A DNA stretch of 35,079 bases from NCBI GenBank assembly GCA_023416335.1, contig JAEZHY010000086.1, positions 1 to 35,079 on the forward strand, in the 5' to 3' direction. Position 1 is the stretch's first letter. Every line of letters begins with the position of its first letter. The notes under the pieces were generated by a model, which saw only the letters and a list, made by a program, of their open reading frames with translations, was not told the origin of the DNA and did not search any database. The position numbers and the translations under genes were made by a program. The stretch is from Pseudomonadota bacterium (GTDB lineage Bacteria; Desulfobacterota; Syntrophobacteria; Syntrophobacterales; Syntrophobacteraceae). This document shows, piece by piece, positions 8,909-19,100 of the stretch.

Positions 8909-11221
8909 GTGAAGAAGAACAATGTAAACCCGGACTTGTACAGGGAGGTCGAAAGGCTGGGGGCCAGGGACATGGAGGCCTGTATGCAATGCGGCAACTG
9001 TGCTTCCGCTTGTCCTTTGTCCGCCGGAGAGAACACGTTTCCTCGAAGGATTTACCGTTACCTGCAGCTCGGTCTGAGAGACAAGCTGCTGGAATCTCCC
9101 GAACCCTGGCTATGTTATTATTGCGGTGATTGTAACAACGACTGTCCCCGGGGCGCCGAGCCTGCTGAAACGATGATGGCCACGCGGCGCTGGTTGATGA
9201 CCCAATATGACTGGACCGGGCTTGCAAAGAAATTCTATACGTCGCCCAAATCGGAGGTGGCTGCATTTCTCGGGATAGCGCTCTTCGTCATCCTGCTTTT
9301 TCTGGGTTTACACGGGCCGGTTGTCACCGACCGGGTGGATCTGAACAGTTTTGCGCCGGTGCATTGGGTCCACTTTGGTGACCAGATCATGATCGGCTTC
9401 GTCTTCGTGATGCTCTTCTCCAATGCGTTCAACATGTATCGTGGGGTCATGCAGGGGGCGAAGATACCTCTGCATCTGTATTTGACCCAGGCGCCCGTCT
9501 TCATTGCAAACTATTTCACGCAAAAACGGTGGAGAAAATGTGGTACCGGACCCGGCAGCGCCTGGTGGAGGCATGTTTTCCTTTTCTCCGGCTGGGTCTC
9601 CATGGAAATCCTGGTTATGGTATACCTCTCCGCCTTCCAGACAGATATCGTCCACCCGATCTGGCACCCGACACGCCTTCTGGGCTATTACGCCACCTTT
9701 GCCCTGATGTTCGCATCAACCACCATGCTGTACAGTCGGTGGTTCAAGAAGGAACAGAAGCTTCACCGCTACTCGGATTTCACCGATCTGTTCTTCCTGG
9801 TGTTGATTTTCGCCATTGCCGTAACAGGGATCACGGTCCACATATTCCGGCTTGCCGGTCTGCCCTTGATGACCTACACCATTTACGTGATTCATGTCGC
9901 GATCTGCGTGGGCATGCTCTGCCTGATGATTCCCTTCGGCAAACTCTCACACCTGATGTACAGGCCTCTGGCAATCTTTCTGACAACTCTGAAAGAAAAG
10001 GCCCTCCGTGAGTCCCTGGTCGATAATGCCGTTATTCAAAAGGACCTCGGCGAGACCTTCAAAAGCTGCATGCAATGCGGCGCCTGCACGGGAATATGCC
10101 CTTGGGGCGAGGTAGTGAGCTACAGTCCCAGAAAGATCCTTCGCAACATAACCCTGGAAACGGCCTCAAACGTATCCGTCGATGAAGCCTCATGGACCTG
10201 CGCAACGTGCAACAGCTGCGTCGAGCAATGCCCGCGGGGGATCGGGATATCCGACCTGATAAAGTCCGTCCGCAGGCAGGTCGTCAACGGCGGTTTCCTG
10301 CCTGGTTACTTCCAGGCACCGTTGAAGAGTCTCAGAGAGAACGGGAATCCCTGGGAAGGAACGAGGAGCACCCGCCTGGATTGGGCTAAGGGTCTGAAAC
10401 TACCGGCTTACAACAAAGAACATGAGTACTGCCTGTTCACGTGCTGTACCACTGCGTACGATACAACCGCGGAAAAGGGCAGCATGAAAGCGGGTGTCGC
10501 TCTTGTGCGCCTGCTCGAACATGCCGGCGTATCTTACGGGACTATTGGAACGAAAGAGAGCTGCTGCGGTGACATGGCCGACAAGATCGGAGCGGAGACC
10601 ATTTCAGACGATCTGATCGGGAAAAACAGCGAAATGTTTATCCGGGCCGGAGTCTCCAAGATACTGACCAGCTCTCCTCATTGTCTGAATTCATTCAGCA
10701 AGAACTACAAAGTGCTCGGCAATATAGCCAAAGTTCACCACACCGAGCTTTTGGCCGAACTTATTCAGGAAGGCACCATAAAACCTGTAAACAATCTCGA
10801 TATCAAAGTCACCTACCATGATCCCTGCTATCTCGGCAGACACTCTTCCATATATGACGCGCCCCGCAAAATTCTCGGATCGATACCCGGCGTAAAGCTG
10901 CTCGAAATGCAGAATAGCCGGGAGAGGAGTTCCTGCTGTGGTGGAGGCGGCGGGGGGCCATGGAAGGACGGCGCAGGGAAAGACGGCCTCGCAGAGGTTC
11001 GGGTCAAAGAGGCCATGGGTACCGGTGCCGAGGTGATTGTCACGGCATGTCCTTACTGTATCCGATCGCTGAACGAGGCCATCGTGAAACTCGGCGTCGG
11101 AAACAGGATAAGGGTCCAGGATGTAACGGAACTGCTTCTGCAGTCGGTGGATTTGTCAAATACATCAGTTAAAAGCGGAAACGGCGCTACAAGCTTTTCT
11201 CAGGAGGGCGGAAATGTCTGA
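8909..11221 (+). CDS. Membrane HdrC-cytochrome b-HdrD fusion (QmoC/HdrED-like Fe-S oxidoreductase)
   Basis: Three modules are fused in 770 residues. First is an HdrC-like ferredoxin with two clusters (C25/28/31/35 and C69/72/75/79). Second is a membrane part of about six helices (about 115-370) resembling the cytochrome b region of QmoC and HdrE. Third is an HdrD-like part with two more [4Fe-4S] motifs (CMQCGACTGICP, CATCNSCVEQCP) and two CCG domains. The second CCG domain is canonical (HDPC, SCCGGGG, CPYC); the first ends SPHC where CPHC might be expected. Known relatives move electrons between quinones and cytoplasmic thiol/disulfide or flavoprotein partners. I chose the GTG at 8909 because AAGGGGAAG precedes it; a TTG at 8870 is a longer option. 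It overlaps the next gene by 8 bases, so the two are probably translationally coupled. Confidence 0.85.
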   Translation: MKKNNVNPDLYREVERLGARDMEACMQCGNCASACPLSAGENTFPRRIYRYLQLGLRDKLLESPEPWLCYYCGDCNNDCPRGAEPAETMMATRRWLMTQYDWTGLAKKFYTSPKSEVAAFLGIALFVILLFLGLHGPVVTDRVDLNSFAPVHWVHFGDQIMIGFVFVMLFSNAFNMYRGVMQGAKIPLHLYLTQAPVFIANYFTQKRWRKCGTGPGSAWWRHVFLFSGWVSMEILVMVYLSAFQTDIVHPIWHPTRLLGYYATFALMFASTTMLYSRWFKKEQKLHRYSDFTDLFFLVLIFAIAVTGITVHIFRLAGLPLMTYTIYVIHVAICVGMLCLMIPFGKLSHLMYRPLAIFLTTLKEKALRESLVDNAVIQKDLGETFKSCMQCGACTGICPWGEVVSYSPRKILRNITLETASNVSVDEASWTCATCNSCVEQCPRGIGISDLIKSVRRQVVNGGFLPGYFQAPLKSLRENGNPWEGTRSTRLDWAKGLKLPAYNKEHEYCLFTCCTTAYDTTAEKGSMKAGVALVRLLEHAGVSYGTIGTKESCCGDMADKIGAETISDDLIGKNSEMFIRAGVSKILTSSPHCLNSFSKNYKVLGNIAKVHHTELLAELIQEGTIKPVNNLDIKVTYHDPCYLGRHSSIYDAPRKILGSIPGVKLLEMQNSRERSSCCGGGGGGPWKDGAGKDGLAEVRVKEAMGTGAEVIVTACPYCIRSLNEAIVKLGVGNRIRVQDVTELLLQSVDLSNTSVKSGNGATSFSQEGGNV

Positions 11222-14200
11222 GCGGATCGGGTTTTTCATCTGCCACTGCGGAATCAACATCGCTTATCGGGTAAGGGTAAAGGAGGTGGCGGCCTACGCG
11301 GCAACCTTCCCGGGGGTAGCGGTTGCCAGAGACTATCTGTTTATGTGTTCGGATCCGGGGCAGGCTCTGATCGAAGAGGAAATCAAGAATCATGACCTCA
11401 CTCGGGTCGTCGTTGCATCGTGCTCGCCACGCATGCATGAAAAAACCTTCCGCGCCGCCTGCGAGAGGGCAGGATTGAATGCCTACCGTGCCTTCCATAT
11501 GGTATGCGTTCGCGAACATTCATCCTGGGTGACCGAAAGCGAAGATGATGCAACCGCGAAGGCCATCACCATCGTCCGGGCTGGGTTGATGCGGGTCACG
11601 AACCAGAGCACGCTCACCCCCAGCAAATTCTCGGTTAATCCGAACACGCTGGTGGTCGGCGGCGGTATCGCCGGCATGCAGGCGGCCCTGGACATTGCAA
11701 GCTCCGGAAACCATGTCTACCTCGTCGAACGCCAGCCTACCGTCGGCGGGCACATGCTGCAGTACGACAAGACCTTTCCGACCCTGGACTGCGCGGCCTG
11801 TATCGGCACGCCGAAGATGGTGGCCGTCGGGCAGACTAAAAACGTCCACCTGATGACCAACACCGAGGTGGAGAACGTCAACGGGTTTGTCGGCAATTTC
11901 AAGGTCGATGTCAATCAGCGCGCCCGCTATGTGAAATCGAACTGTACCGGCTGCGGCGACTGCGCCAAAGTCTGTCCGATCGAGGCCCCGAACGAATGGG
12001 ACGTCAATACCAAGATGCGCAAGGCCATCTATATTTCGTTCCCGCAGGCCGTACCGGTCCGCTATTCGATCGACAAGAAAGACCGCGCTCCCTGCGTTCA
12101 GACCTGCCCGGCGGGCATCAACATTCAGGGGTTCGTGGCGCTGATCAGGGTCGGCAAGTACCAGGAAGCACTGGACCTGATCATGGAAAAGATGCCGCTT
12201 CCCGGCTCGCTAGGCCGCGTGTGTCCCGCACCCTGCGAGGGCAAGTGCCGGAGGCAGGAGGCCGATTCCCCGCTTTATATCTCAAAGCTGAAACGGTTTG
12301 CCGCTGACATGGTCGATTGGAAGACCCTGCCGGTCCCGGAAATCGAATGGAAGCCCGAAACCGAGAAGGTAGCCATTATCGGCGCGGGTCCCGCGGGACT
12401 TTCCGCAGGCTACTTCCTGGCGAAGAAAGGATACCACGCGACCATTTTCGACAAGGCCCCCAAGGCCGGAGGCGTTCTCCGCTATGGTATTCCGGACTAC
12501 CGGCTGCCGCCCGCGATCCTCGACCAGGAAATCGACTATATCAAGAGGCTGGGAGTAGATATCCAGCTCAACGTTACAATCGGCAGGGACCGTCCGGTCG
12601 GCGGCCTCTTCGATGAAGGGTTCAAGGCCGTCTACCTTGCGGCAGGCGCGCCGAAAAACGTGAAGATGAACATCGAGAACGAAGATGCCGACGGCGTCAT
12701 AGCCGGTATCGATTATCTCAACTTCCTGAATCTGAGAATGTCGGTCAAGACCGGAAAGAAGGTGGTGATCGTCGGCGGCGGCGACGTTGCAATCGACGCA
12801 TCACGTGAGGCCCTCAGGCAGGGCGCTTCCGAAGTCAAGGTACTCTATCGGCGCAGCAGGGCGGAGATGCCGGCGGTGAAAAGCGAGATCCTCGCCGCCA
12901 CGGAAGAGGGCATCCAGTTCGAAATGCTGGTGAATCCGATTGCGATCCTGACCGAAAACGGAAAGGTCAGCGGAATTCGCTGCATCAAAAACGAACTCGG
13001 CGAGCCGGACAGTTCAGGGAGAAGGAGACCGGTCCCGGTTGCCGGTTCGGAATTCAACATTGAATGCGACATGGTCATCCCGGCAATCGGTCAGCAGGTC
13101 AGCTCGCAATTCCTTGAGGGAACCGAAGGAATCCAGATGACCAAACGCGGGACCGTTGCGGCCGATCCGGTAACATACCAGACAAGTTACCAGGGGATCT
13201 TTGCGGGCGGCGACGTTTTCACCGGTCCGTCCAACGCCGTCGAAGCCATTGGCGCAGGCCAGCAGGCAGCTGTTTCGATAGAGAAATACCTGCACGGGCA
13301 AGCGCTCGAGGAAGGCAGACCCGGCAAACCGTCGGGTTCAAACTGGAGAGGTATTCCCAAAGACCTCAAGCCCATCCCCCGAGCGAAAATGCCGGTCCTC
13401 CCGGTGGCAACACGCATAAAAAATTATGATGAAGTCGAGCTGGGATTCAGCGAAGAGCAGGCCAGGACGGAAGCCTCGCGTTGCGTGACCTGCGGCAGTT
13501 GCTGCGAGTGCAAGCTCTGCGTCAAGGAGTGCAAGGCGGGTGCGATCGACCACACGATGACCGACCAGAAGGAAACGATCGATGTCGGTTCCATTATCGT
13601 CGCCACCGGTTTCGATCCGATGAATCCGTCAAAAATGACCCAGTATGGCTACGGCAAGTTCCGGAATGTTTTCACCAACATCGAATTCGAACGTCTTTCC
13701 AACGCGACCGGACCAACAGCCGGCAAGCTCAGGAAACGCGATCTGAAAGATCCGCTGAAGTTCACGGACGCGCCCAAGAGCGTGGCGATCGTCCATTGCG
13801 TCGGCAGCCGCGACAAGAATTACCACGAGTACTGTTCGCGGACCTGCTGCATGTACGGCCTCAAGTATGCGCATCTATTGAAGGATAAATGCGGTCACGA
13901 TACGGAGGTCTACAACTTCTATATCGACATGCGCTGCTTCGGAAAGGGCTACGAGGAATTCTACAAGAAGGTCCAGTCCGAGGGAGTCAAGATGGTCCGC
14001 GGCAAGGCCGGGTCCATCACCGAAGACGAGAACGGCATCCTTACCGTCAAAGGTGAAGATACTCTTTCAGGCCGCCTGATCGAGATCAAGGTGGAGATGG
14101 TCATCCTCTGTACGGCGATGGAACCCAGGCCGGACGCACCCGACGTCATGCGGAAGTTCGGCATTGGCATCGGCCAGGACGGGTTCTTCCAGGAGGAGCA

Positions 14201-14588
14201 TCCGAAGCTTGCACCCGTGTCCACGCCGACGAGCGGCGTCTTCCTGGCCGGAGGGTGCCAGGGGCCGAAGGATATCCCGGATACGGTCGCCCAGGCGAAG
14301 GGTGCCGCCGCGGAATGTCTGGCACTGAGTTCCGCGGGGCAGGTCGAGATCCCGCCCATGATATCCTATATCGATCCCGACGTATGCGTGGGGTGTCAGC
14401 TTTGTCTCGGCCTCTGTGCCTATTCGGCAATCGAATTCAACAAGAGTGCCGGGATCAGTGTGGTCAACAGCGCGGTTTGTAAAGGTTGCGGAAGCTGCTC
14501 CGGGGCATGTCCAAGCGGTGCCGCCAAAGTGAGACACTTTACCGATAAACAGATATTCGCGGAAATAGACGGGCTTTTACTTAACTAA
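11214..14588 (+). CDS. hdrA: HdrA-like subunit with inserted GltD/NfnB-like flavoprotein module
   Basis: This has 1124 residues, far longer than a typical HdrA of about 650. It starts with the HdrA N-terminal domain (FFICHCG, FMCSDPGQ), then the FAD fold (VVGGGIAGMQAAL, about 146) and an NCTGCGDCAKVCP cluster (about 243). At about 284 a block resembling the glutamate synthase small subunit/NfnB begins: CVQTCPAG and CPAPCEGKC, AIIGAGPAGLSAG (about 384) and a second nucleotide-binding VIVGGGDVAIDA (about 516). HdrA resumes near 752 with CVTCGSCCECKLCVKEC, then CVGSRDKNYHEYC, and ends with two C-terminal [4Fe-4S] motifs. HdrA carries the bifurcating FAD in characterised complexes; the insert could add an NAD(P)H entry point (inference). 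The ribosome site AGGAGGG precedes the ATG. Confidence 0.9.
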   Translation: MSERIGFFICHCGINIAYRVRVKEVAAYAATFPGVAVARDYLFMCSDPGQALIEEEIKNHDLTRVVVASCSPRMHEKTFRAACERAGLNAYRAFHMVCVREHSSWVTESEDDATAKAITIVRAGLMRVTNQSTLTPSKFSVNPNTLVVGGGIAGMQAALDIASSGNHVYLVERQPTVGGHMLQYDKTFPTLDCAACIGTPKMVAVGQTKNVHLMTNTEVENVNGFVGNFKVDVNQRARYVKSNCTGCGDCAKVCPIEAPNEWDVNTKMRKAIYISFPQAVPVRYSIDKKDRAPCVQTCPAGINIQGFVALIRVGKYQEALDLIMEKMPLPGSLGRVCPAPCEGKCRRQEADSPLYISKLKRFAADMVDWKTLPVPEIEWKPETEKVAIIGAGPAGLSAGYFLAKKGYHATIFDKAPKAGGVLRYGIPDYRLPPAILDQEIDYIKRLGVDIQLNVTIGRDRPVGGLFDEGFKAVYLAAGAPKNVKMNIENEDADGVIAGIDYLNFLNLRMSVKTGKKVVIVGGGDVAIDASREALRQGASEVKVLYRRSRAEMPAVKSEILAATEEGIQFEMLVNPIAILTENGKVSGIRCIKNELGEPDSSGRRRPVPVAGSEFNIECDMVIPAIGQQVSSQFLEGTEGIQMTKRGTVAADPVTYQTSYQGIFAGGDVFTGPSNAVEAIGAGQQAAVSIEKYLHGQALEEGRPGKPSGSNWRGIPKDLKPIPRAKMPVLPVATRIKNYDEVELGFSEEQARTEASRCVTCGSCCECKLCVKECKAGAIDHTMTDQKETIDVGSIIVATGFDPMNPSKMTQYGYGKFRNVFTNIEFERLSNATGPTAGKLRKRDLKDPLKFTDAPKSVAIVHCVGSRDKNYHEYCSRTCCMYGLKYAHLLKDKCGHDTEVYNFYIDMRCFGKGYEEFYKKVQSEGVKMVRGKAGSITEDENGILTVKGEDTLSGRLIEIKVEMVILCTAMEPRPDAPDVMRKFGIGIGQDGFFQEEHPKLAPVSTPTSGVFLAGGCQGPKDIPDTVAQAKGAAAECLALSSAGQVEIPPMISYIDPDVCVGCQLCLGLCAYSAIEFNKSAGISVVNSAVCKGCGSCSGACPSGAAKVRHFTDKQIFAEIDGLLLN

Positions 14589-14600
14589 GGAGTTTTGGAG

Positions 14601-15032
14601 ATGAGCGAGTTCGAACCCAAAATGGTGGCTTTCTTTTGCAACTGGTGCACATTCACCGCGGCGGACCTTGCCGGTACTTCCCGTCTTTCATATCCGCCCA
14701 ATATCAAGATCGTCAGGGTAATGTGCAGCGGCATGGTCGATCCGAAATACGTCATCAAAGCATTCCTGAACGGCGCGGACGGTGTCCTGATCGGCGGATG
14801 TTGGCCCGGGGACTGTCACTACATCAACGGCAACCTGAAGGCACGGCGCCGTGTCGCCCTCCTCACCGAGGTCCTGAAACAGTACGGGATCGGTGAAGAG
14901 CGCTTCTGGCTTCGTTGGATTGCCGCCAGTGAGGGAACCATGCTGAGAGAGATCGCAACCGACATGACTGCGAAACTGAAAGAGCTTGGACCGAGCCCTT
15001 TGCGGATAATGGGTCAACAAACGGCAGTTTGA
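14601..15032 (+). CDS. mvhD: MvhD/FlpD-type iron-sulfur electron-transfer subunit
   Basis: This 143-residue protein has the expected cysteine pattern of the MvhD family: FFCNWCTF, VMCSGMVD and GGCWPGDCHY. MvhD holds a [2Fe-2S] cluster and passes electrons from a hydrogenase, formate dehydrogenase or FrhB-type subunit to HdrA. The cysteines are standard; there is no in-frame TGA suggesting selenocysteine, which occurs in some homologues. Its place between an HdrA and an FrhB-like gene fits this role. I chose the ATG at 14601, 8 bases after AAGGAG; an in-frame TTG two codons earlier is not needed. It lies 12 bases after the previous gene. Confidence 0.92.
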   Translation: MSEFEPKMVAFFCNWCTFTAADLAGTSRLSYPPNIKIVRVMCSGMVDPKYVIKAFLNGADGVLIGGCWPGDCHYINGNLKARRRVALLTEVLKQYGIGEERFWLRWIAASEGTMLREIATDMTAKLKELGPSPLRIMGQQTAV

Positions 15033-15052
15033 AGACGGGGAGATGATTGAAA

Positions 15053-16183
15053 ATGGCTAAATTTGCAAAACTTTCTTTCAAGAAAGACGAATTGAATAAG
15101 GAACTTTCCGGGTTTTTCAAAGGCATGCTCGAAAACGGCGCTGTCGAAGCCGTCCTCGTGCCTGTGACTCAAAAGAAGGGCGGAGTTCGGCTGTCGCTCG
15201 TTACCTCTGCAGCCCAGACCGCTAATGTGGATCCTTTTGCCCCGATAGCTGCCGTGAGCGGAGCAAGAATCGCTTCCTCGATTACATCCAGGCCGTCCGG
15301 CCGCAAAGTGGCGATGGTTCTGCGCCCCTGTGAGATACGGGCCGTGGTCGAACTTGTCAAACTAAAGCAGGTAAATCTCGACGACGTCCTGCTGATAGGG
15401 ATCGATTGCTTGGGACGGTATGAGAATACCGATTTCACCAAATTCCAGGAAGGCGGCGGGACGTCCGAGTCGTTCTTGGAGAACGCCCAGGCCGGGAAGA
15501 CCTCCGTGTCGGATTTCGACATCATCGGCGCCTGCAAGGTCTGCGAATTCCCGGCTGCCGAGAATGTCGACATCAAATTGTGTGCAATTGGCGCGGGAAA
15601 CGGAAACATTTTCATCGAAGCCGTAACACAAAAAGGTGAGGAAGCCCTGACGAAATCCGGCCTGCAGGCGGGTGAAACTCCTGGCGGCAGGGACGAGGCG
15701 GTGAAGAAACTGGTTGCGGCGCGTACCGAAGCCAGAGACAAGAAATTTGCCGAATTCCGGGCAGAGATCGACAGCTTCGAAAAACTGGGCGACAAACTCG
15801 CAGCCTGCGTCAACTGTTACAATTGCCGCGTTGCCTGCCCGGTTTGCTACTGCAAGGAATGTGTATTCATCACGGATACCTTCCGGCACGGCGGCGAGCA
15901 GTTCATGATGTGGGCGGATCAAACCGGCACACTCAAAATGCCGAACGACACCATGTTCTACCATCTCACCCGAATGACCCATATGAGCCTCTTTTGTGTA
16001 GGGTGCGGCCAGTGCACGAGCGCATGCCCGAACGGCATTGACCTGATGCCGCTGTTCAGAACGTGTGCCGATAAGACTCAGGCGCGATTCGATTATCAGG
16101 CGGGACGATCGCTCGATGAGCAGCAGCCGATGGCTGGGTTTAAATCAGATGAGCTGGTTGAAGTGACCGGTCAAGTCAAATAG
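15053..16183 (+). CDS. FrhB/FdhB-like Fe-S flavoprotein (coenzyme F420 hydrogenase/formate dehydrogenase beta subunit family)
   Basis: This has 376 residues. The N-terminal part has the LRPCEIRA and GIDCLGRY motifs of FrhB/FdhB proteins, followed by a cysteine-rich core (CVNCYNCRVACPVCYCKEC) and CVGCGQCTSACP near the C terminus. Relatives bind FAD and several [4Fe-4S] clusters and transfer electrons between F420, formate dehydrogenase or NAD(P)H and other subunits. In bacterial Hdr clusters such a protein often sits beside MvhD and HdrA and is thought to be an electron input or output module. No formate dehydrogenase or hydrogenase catalytic subunit lies in the window, so the donor is unknown. 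I chose the ATG at 15053, after GGGGAG. Confidence 0.85.
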   Translation: MAKFAKLSFKKDELNKELSGFFKGMLENGAVEAVLVPVTQKKGGVRLSLVTSAAQTANVDPFAPIAAVSGARIASSITSRPSGRKVAMVLRPCEIRAVVELVKLKQVNLDDVLLIGIDCLGRYENTDFTKFQEGGGTSESFLENAQAGKTSVSDFDIIGACKVCEFPAAENVDIKLCAIGAGNGNIFIEAVTQKGEEALTKSGLQAGETPGGRDEAVKKLVAARTEARDKKFAEFRAEIDSFEKLGDKLAACVNCYNCRVACPVCYCKECVFITDTFRHGGEQFMMWADQTGTLKMPNDTMFYHLTRMTHMSLFCVGCGQCTSACPNGIDLMPLFRTCADKTQARFDYQAGRSLDEQQPMAGFKSDELVEVTGQVK

Positions 16184-16193
16184 GAGTCGTATA

Positions 16194-19100
16194 ATGGCTG
16201 AAAACAAGCCGAGAGGCACAGTCCTCGTGGCTGGTGCCGGCATTTCCGGAATCAAGGCGGCCATCGAACTGGCTGAAGCAGGCTACAAGGTTTTGCTGAC
16301 CGACGATTCTCCTCAGATCGGCGGTATCCTGGCCAAACTTGATTACCAGTTCCCGACGGATCATTGCGGCATGTGCAGGATGCTGCCGCTGGTCGGCCGC
16401 GAGTACGCGTCGCAGTACTGCATGCGAAAAAGCCTGTTTCATGAAAACATCGAGATCCTGCCTTTTACCGAGATTGCCTCTGTCCAGGGGGACGCCGGAA
16501 ACTACAAGGTCGAGCTTCTCAAGAGGGCCCGCCTCGTCGATCCGGCTGTCTGCAACGAGTTGGGCGAATGCATCGGCGTCTGCCCCGTCGAGGTCGATGA
16601 CGAATTCAACCACGGGCTGACAAAGCGGAAGGCGGTCTACCAGGCCGTCCCTCACAATACACCGAAGATGCTGCTGATCGACAAGCAGGCCTGTACCCGC
16701 TGCGGTGAGTGCGTCAAAGTTTGCCCGACCAATGCGATCGACCTGGATGCGAAGGATGAGACTGAAACCAGAGAGGTGCACGCCGTCATCCTGGCTTCGG
16801 GTGTGAAGCTCTATAACACCCGGGAGTTTGAAGACGCCAAGTCGTGGGCCGTCTCTCCGGACGTCGTGACCTCGCTTGCCTTTGAGCGAATGATCAGCGG
16901 ATCGGGCGCATACAACGGCGAAATGATCCGGCGGCCATCCGACGGAAAGCCCGCGAAAAAAATTGCCTGGGTCCAGTGCATGGGATCTCGAAACAGGCGT
17001 CAGAAGAGAAATTACTGTTCGTCCATATGCTGCATGTTCGCTCTGAAAGAAGCCGTCCTGGCGAAGGAAAAAGGCGGTCCGGACGTTGAGACCACCATTT
17101 TCTACATGGACATGCGGACCTTCGGCAAGGGTTTCCAGCAGTACAGGGACAAGGCCGTTGACGAGCATGGGGTGGAGCTGATCCGCTGCAGGGTGCAGGC
17201 CGTCATGCTCAAGCCGGACGGTAATCTGACAATGCGCTACCTCGATCCGGAGACGAACGAGTTCTTCGTGAAGGACTACGACCTGGTGGTGATGTCAACC
17301 GGCCAGGTACCCTATGAGACCCATAAGAAATGGGCCGACCTGGTGAATGTTCCCCTGGATTCGAACGGGCTTATTGCCACCGAGCAGCACAGCAGGACCA
17401 GGGTTGCAGGTAAGCCGGGTGTGTTTCTATGCGGATCGCTGATGGGACTCACGGACGTGAGCGAGGCGATGAGCAGCGGTATAGCCGCAGCCGGTGAGGC
17501 GACCAGGTTCCTGACCACCCTGGGGGTGGAAAAGACGCAGGAGGAAGAAATCCCGGAGCCGTCCGCGCCGCAATGGGACCTGCCTCTGGTTTCGGTTGCC
17601 CTTTGCAGATGCGGCGAGAAGCCGGGAGCGGAGGGACTCAATTATGACGTTCTCGCCTCCGAACTCAAACGCTATCCCCGAGTAGGCGATGTCCGCGTCA
17701 TCGATTCCATCTGCAAGACGGATGGAGAAGCTGCCGTCGTCGACCTCCTGGGCAAGACGAAATGCAACCGGCTGCTGATCGGGGCGTGTCAGCCTTTCAT
17801 GTATAAACGGAAGCTCAAAAACATAGCCAGGAAGGCTGGATTCAACTCTTCGCTGGTGGAGATATTCGACCTGTTCGGAATAGCCCGGAGAGGCATCGTC
17901 GCGGGAGATTGGACTCTTCCGGCGGCGGTGGAAGTCAAGGCGGATATCGAAAAGCTCAAGTATAAACCTGCCCTGGGTGTGAGTTCGTTGCCGATCACCC
18001 GAAGCGCCCTCGTCGTGGGCGGCGGTATTGGCGGGATGCAGGCGGCCCTGTCGCTTGCCGATCGCGGCGTGCCGGTTCATCTGTTAGAAAAAGAAGCCAG
18101 GCTGGGCGGATATCTCGGCACCGAGGTGGAGCATACGATCGACGGACTGAGCCCTGTCGCTCTGGCCAACGATATGAAACTGAAGGTGTTCGAACATAAG
18201 AACATAACGGTCCACCTGAATTGTGAGGTGGAGAATACCGTTGGAACGCTGGGTTCTTTCGAATCGAAACTGCGCTCCACCGAAAGCGGAGAAACCACGT
18301 ACCTGCATTACGGCGCGGCGGTCCTGGCCACGGGTGCTCATGAGGGCGCCACGACCGAATACGGCTACGGGACCTCGGAGGGCGTACTGACGCAGTCTGA
18401 ACTGAGGAAGGGACTGGAAACCGGCGACATCGATGTCGGTGAGGTCGAGGACGTCGTAATGGTCCAGTGCGTCGGGTCCCGGCAGGAGGGCGGACGCAGG
18501 TACTGCAGCCGCATCTGCTGCATGGAAGCGATCGAAAACGCTCTGAAGATCAAGGAGAAGAACCCGGATGCGAGGGTTTTCATCCTCTACCGCGACGTCA
18601 TGACGTACGGCTTCTACGAGCGATATTATTCGAACGCGAGGTCGGCCGGGATCATCTTCATGAATTACAGCCTCGACGCCAAACCTGAGGCGGAAATTGT
18701 CGATGGAAAGCCGGTCGTAAAGTTCAGGGATCCCGTCCTGAATGAAGACATGGAACTGACGGCGGATATGCTGGTGCTTTCAACCGGCGTCGATCCGGAA
18801 GAGTCGAACAAAAAACTTGCGGATGCTTTCAATGTCGATCTGACCGAAGACGGATTTCTGGCCGAGGCGGATTCAAAATGGCGCCCGATAGAGTTCCAGA
18901 AGGTCGGACTTTACCTTGCCGGTACGGCCCATTCCCCTATGCCTCTCAAAGGCGTAGTCATGCAGGCCGAGGCTGCCGCCCAGAAGGCCTATAACTACCT
19001 GTCGGGCCGTGAGGTCCATTCGGCTGCCGTCGTATCCAGGGTGAAAGACGCCATGTGCATCCGCTGCCAGAGATGCGTAAACATCTGCCCGTATGGAGCC

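Noticed and set aside
14601..15032. Possible selenocysteine form of MvhD, as in some methanogens
   Set aside because: All expected cysteine positions are encoded by TGT or TGC and no in-frame TGA interrupts the gene.
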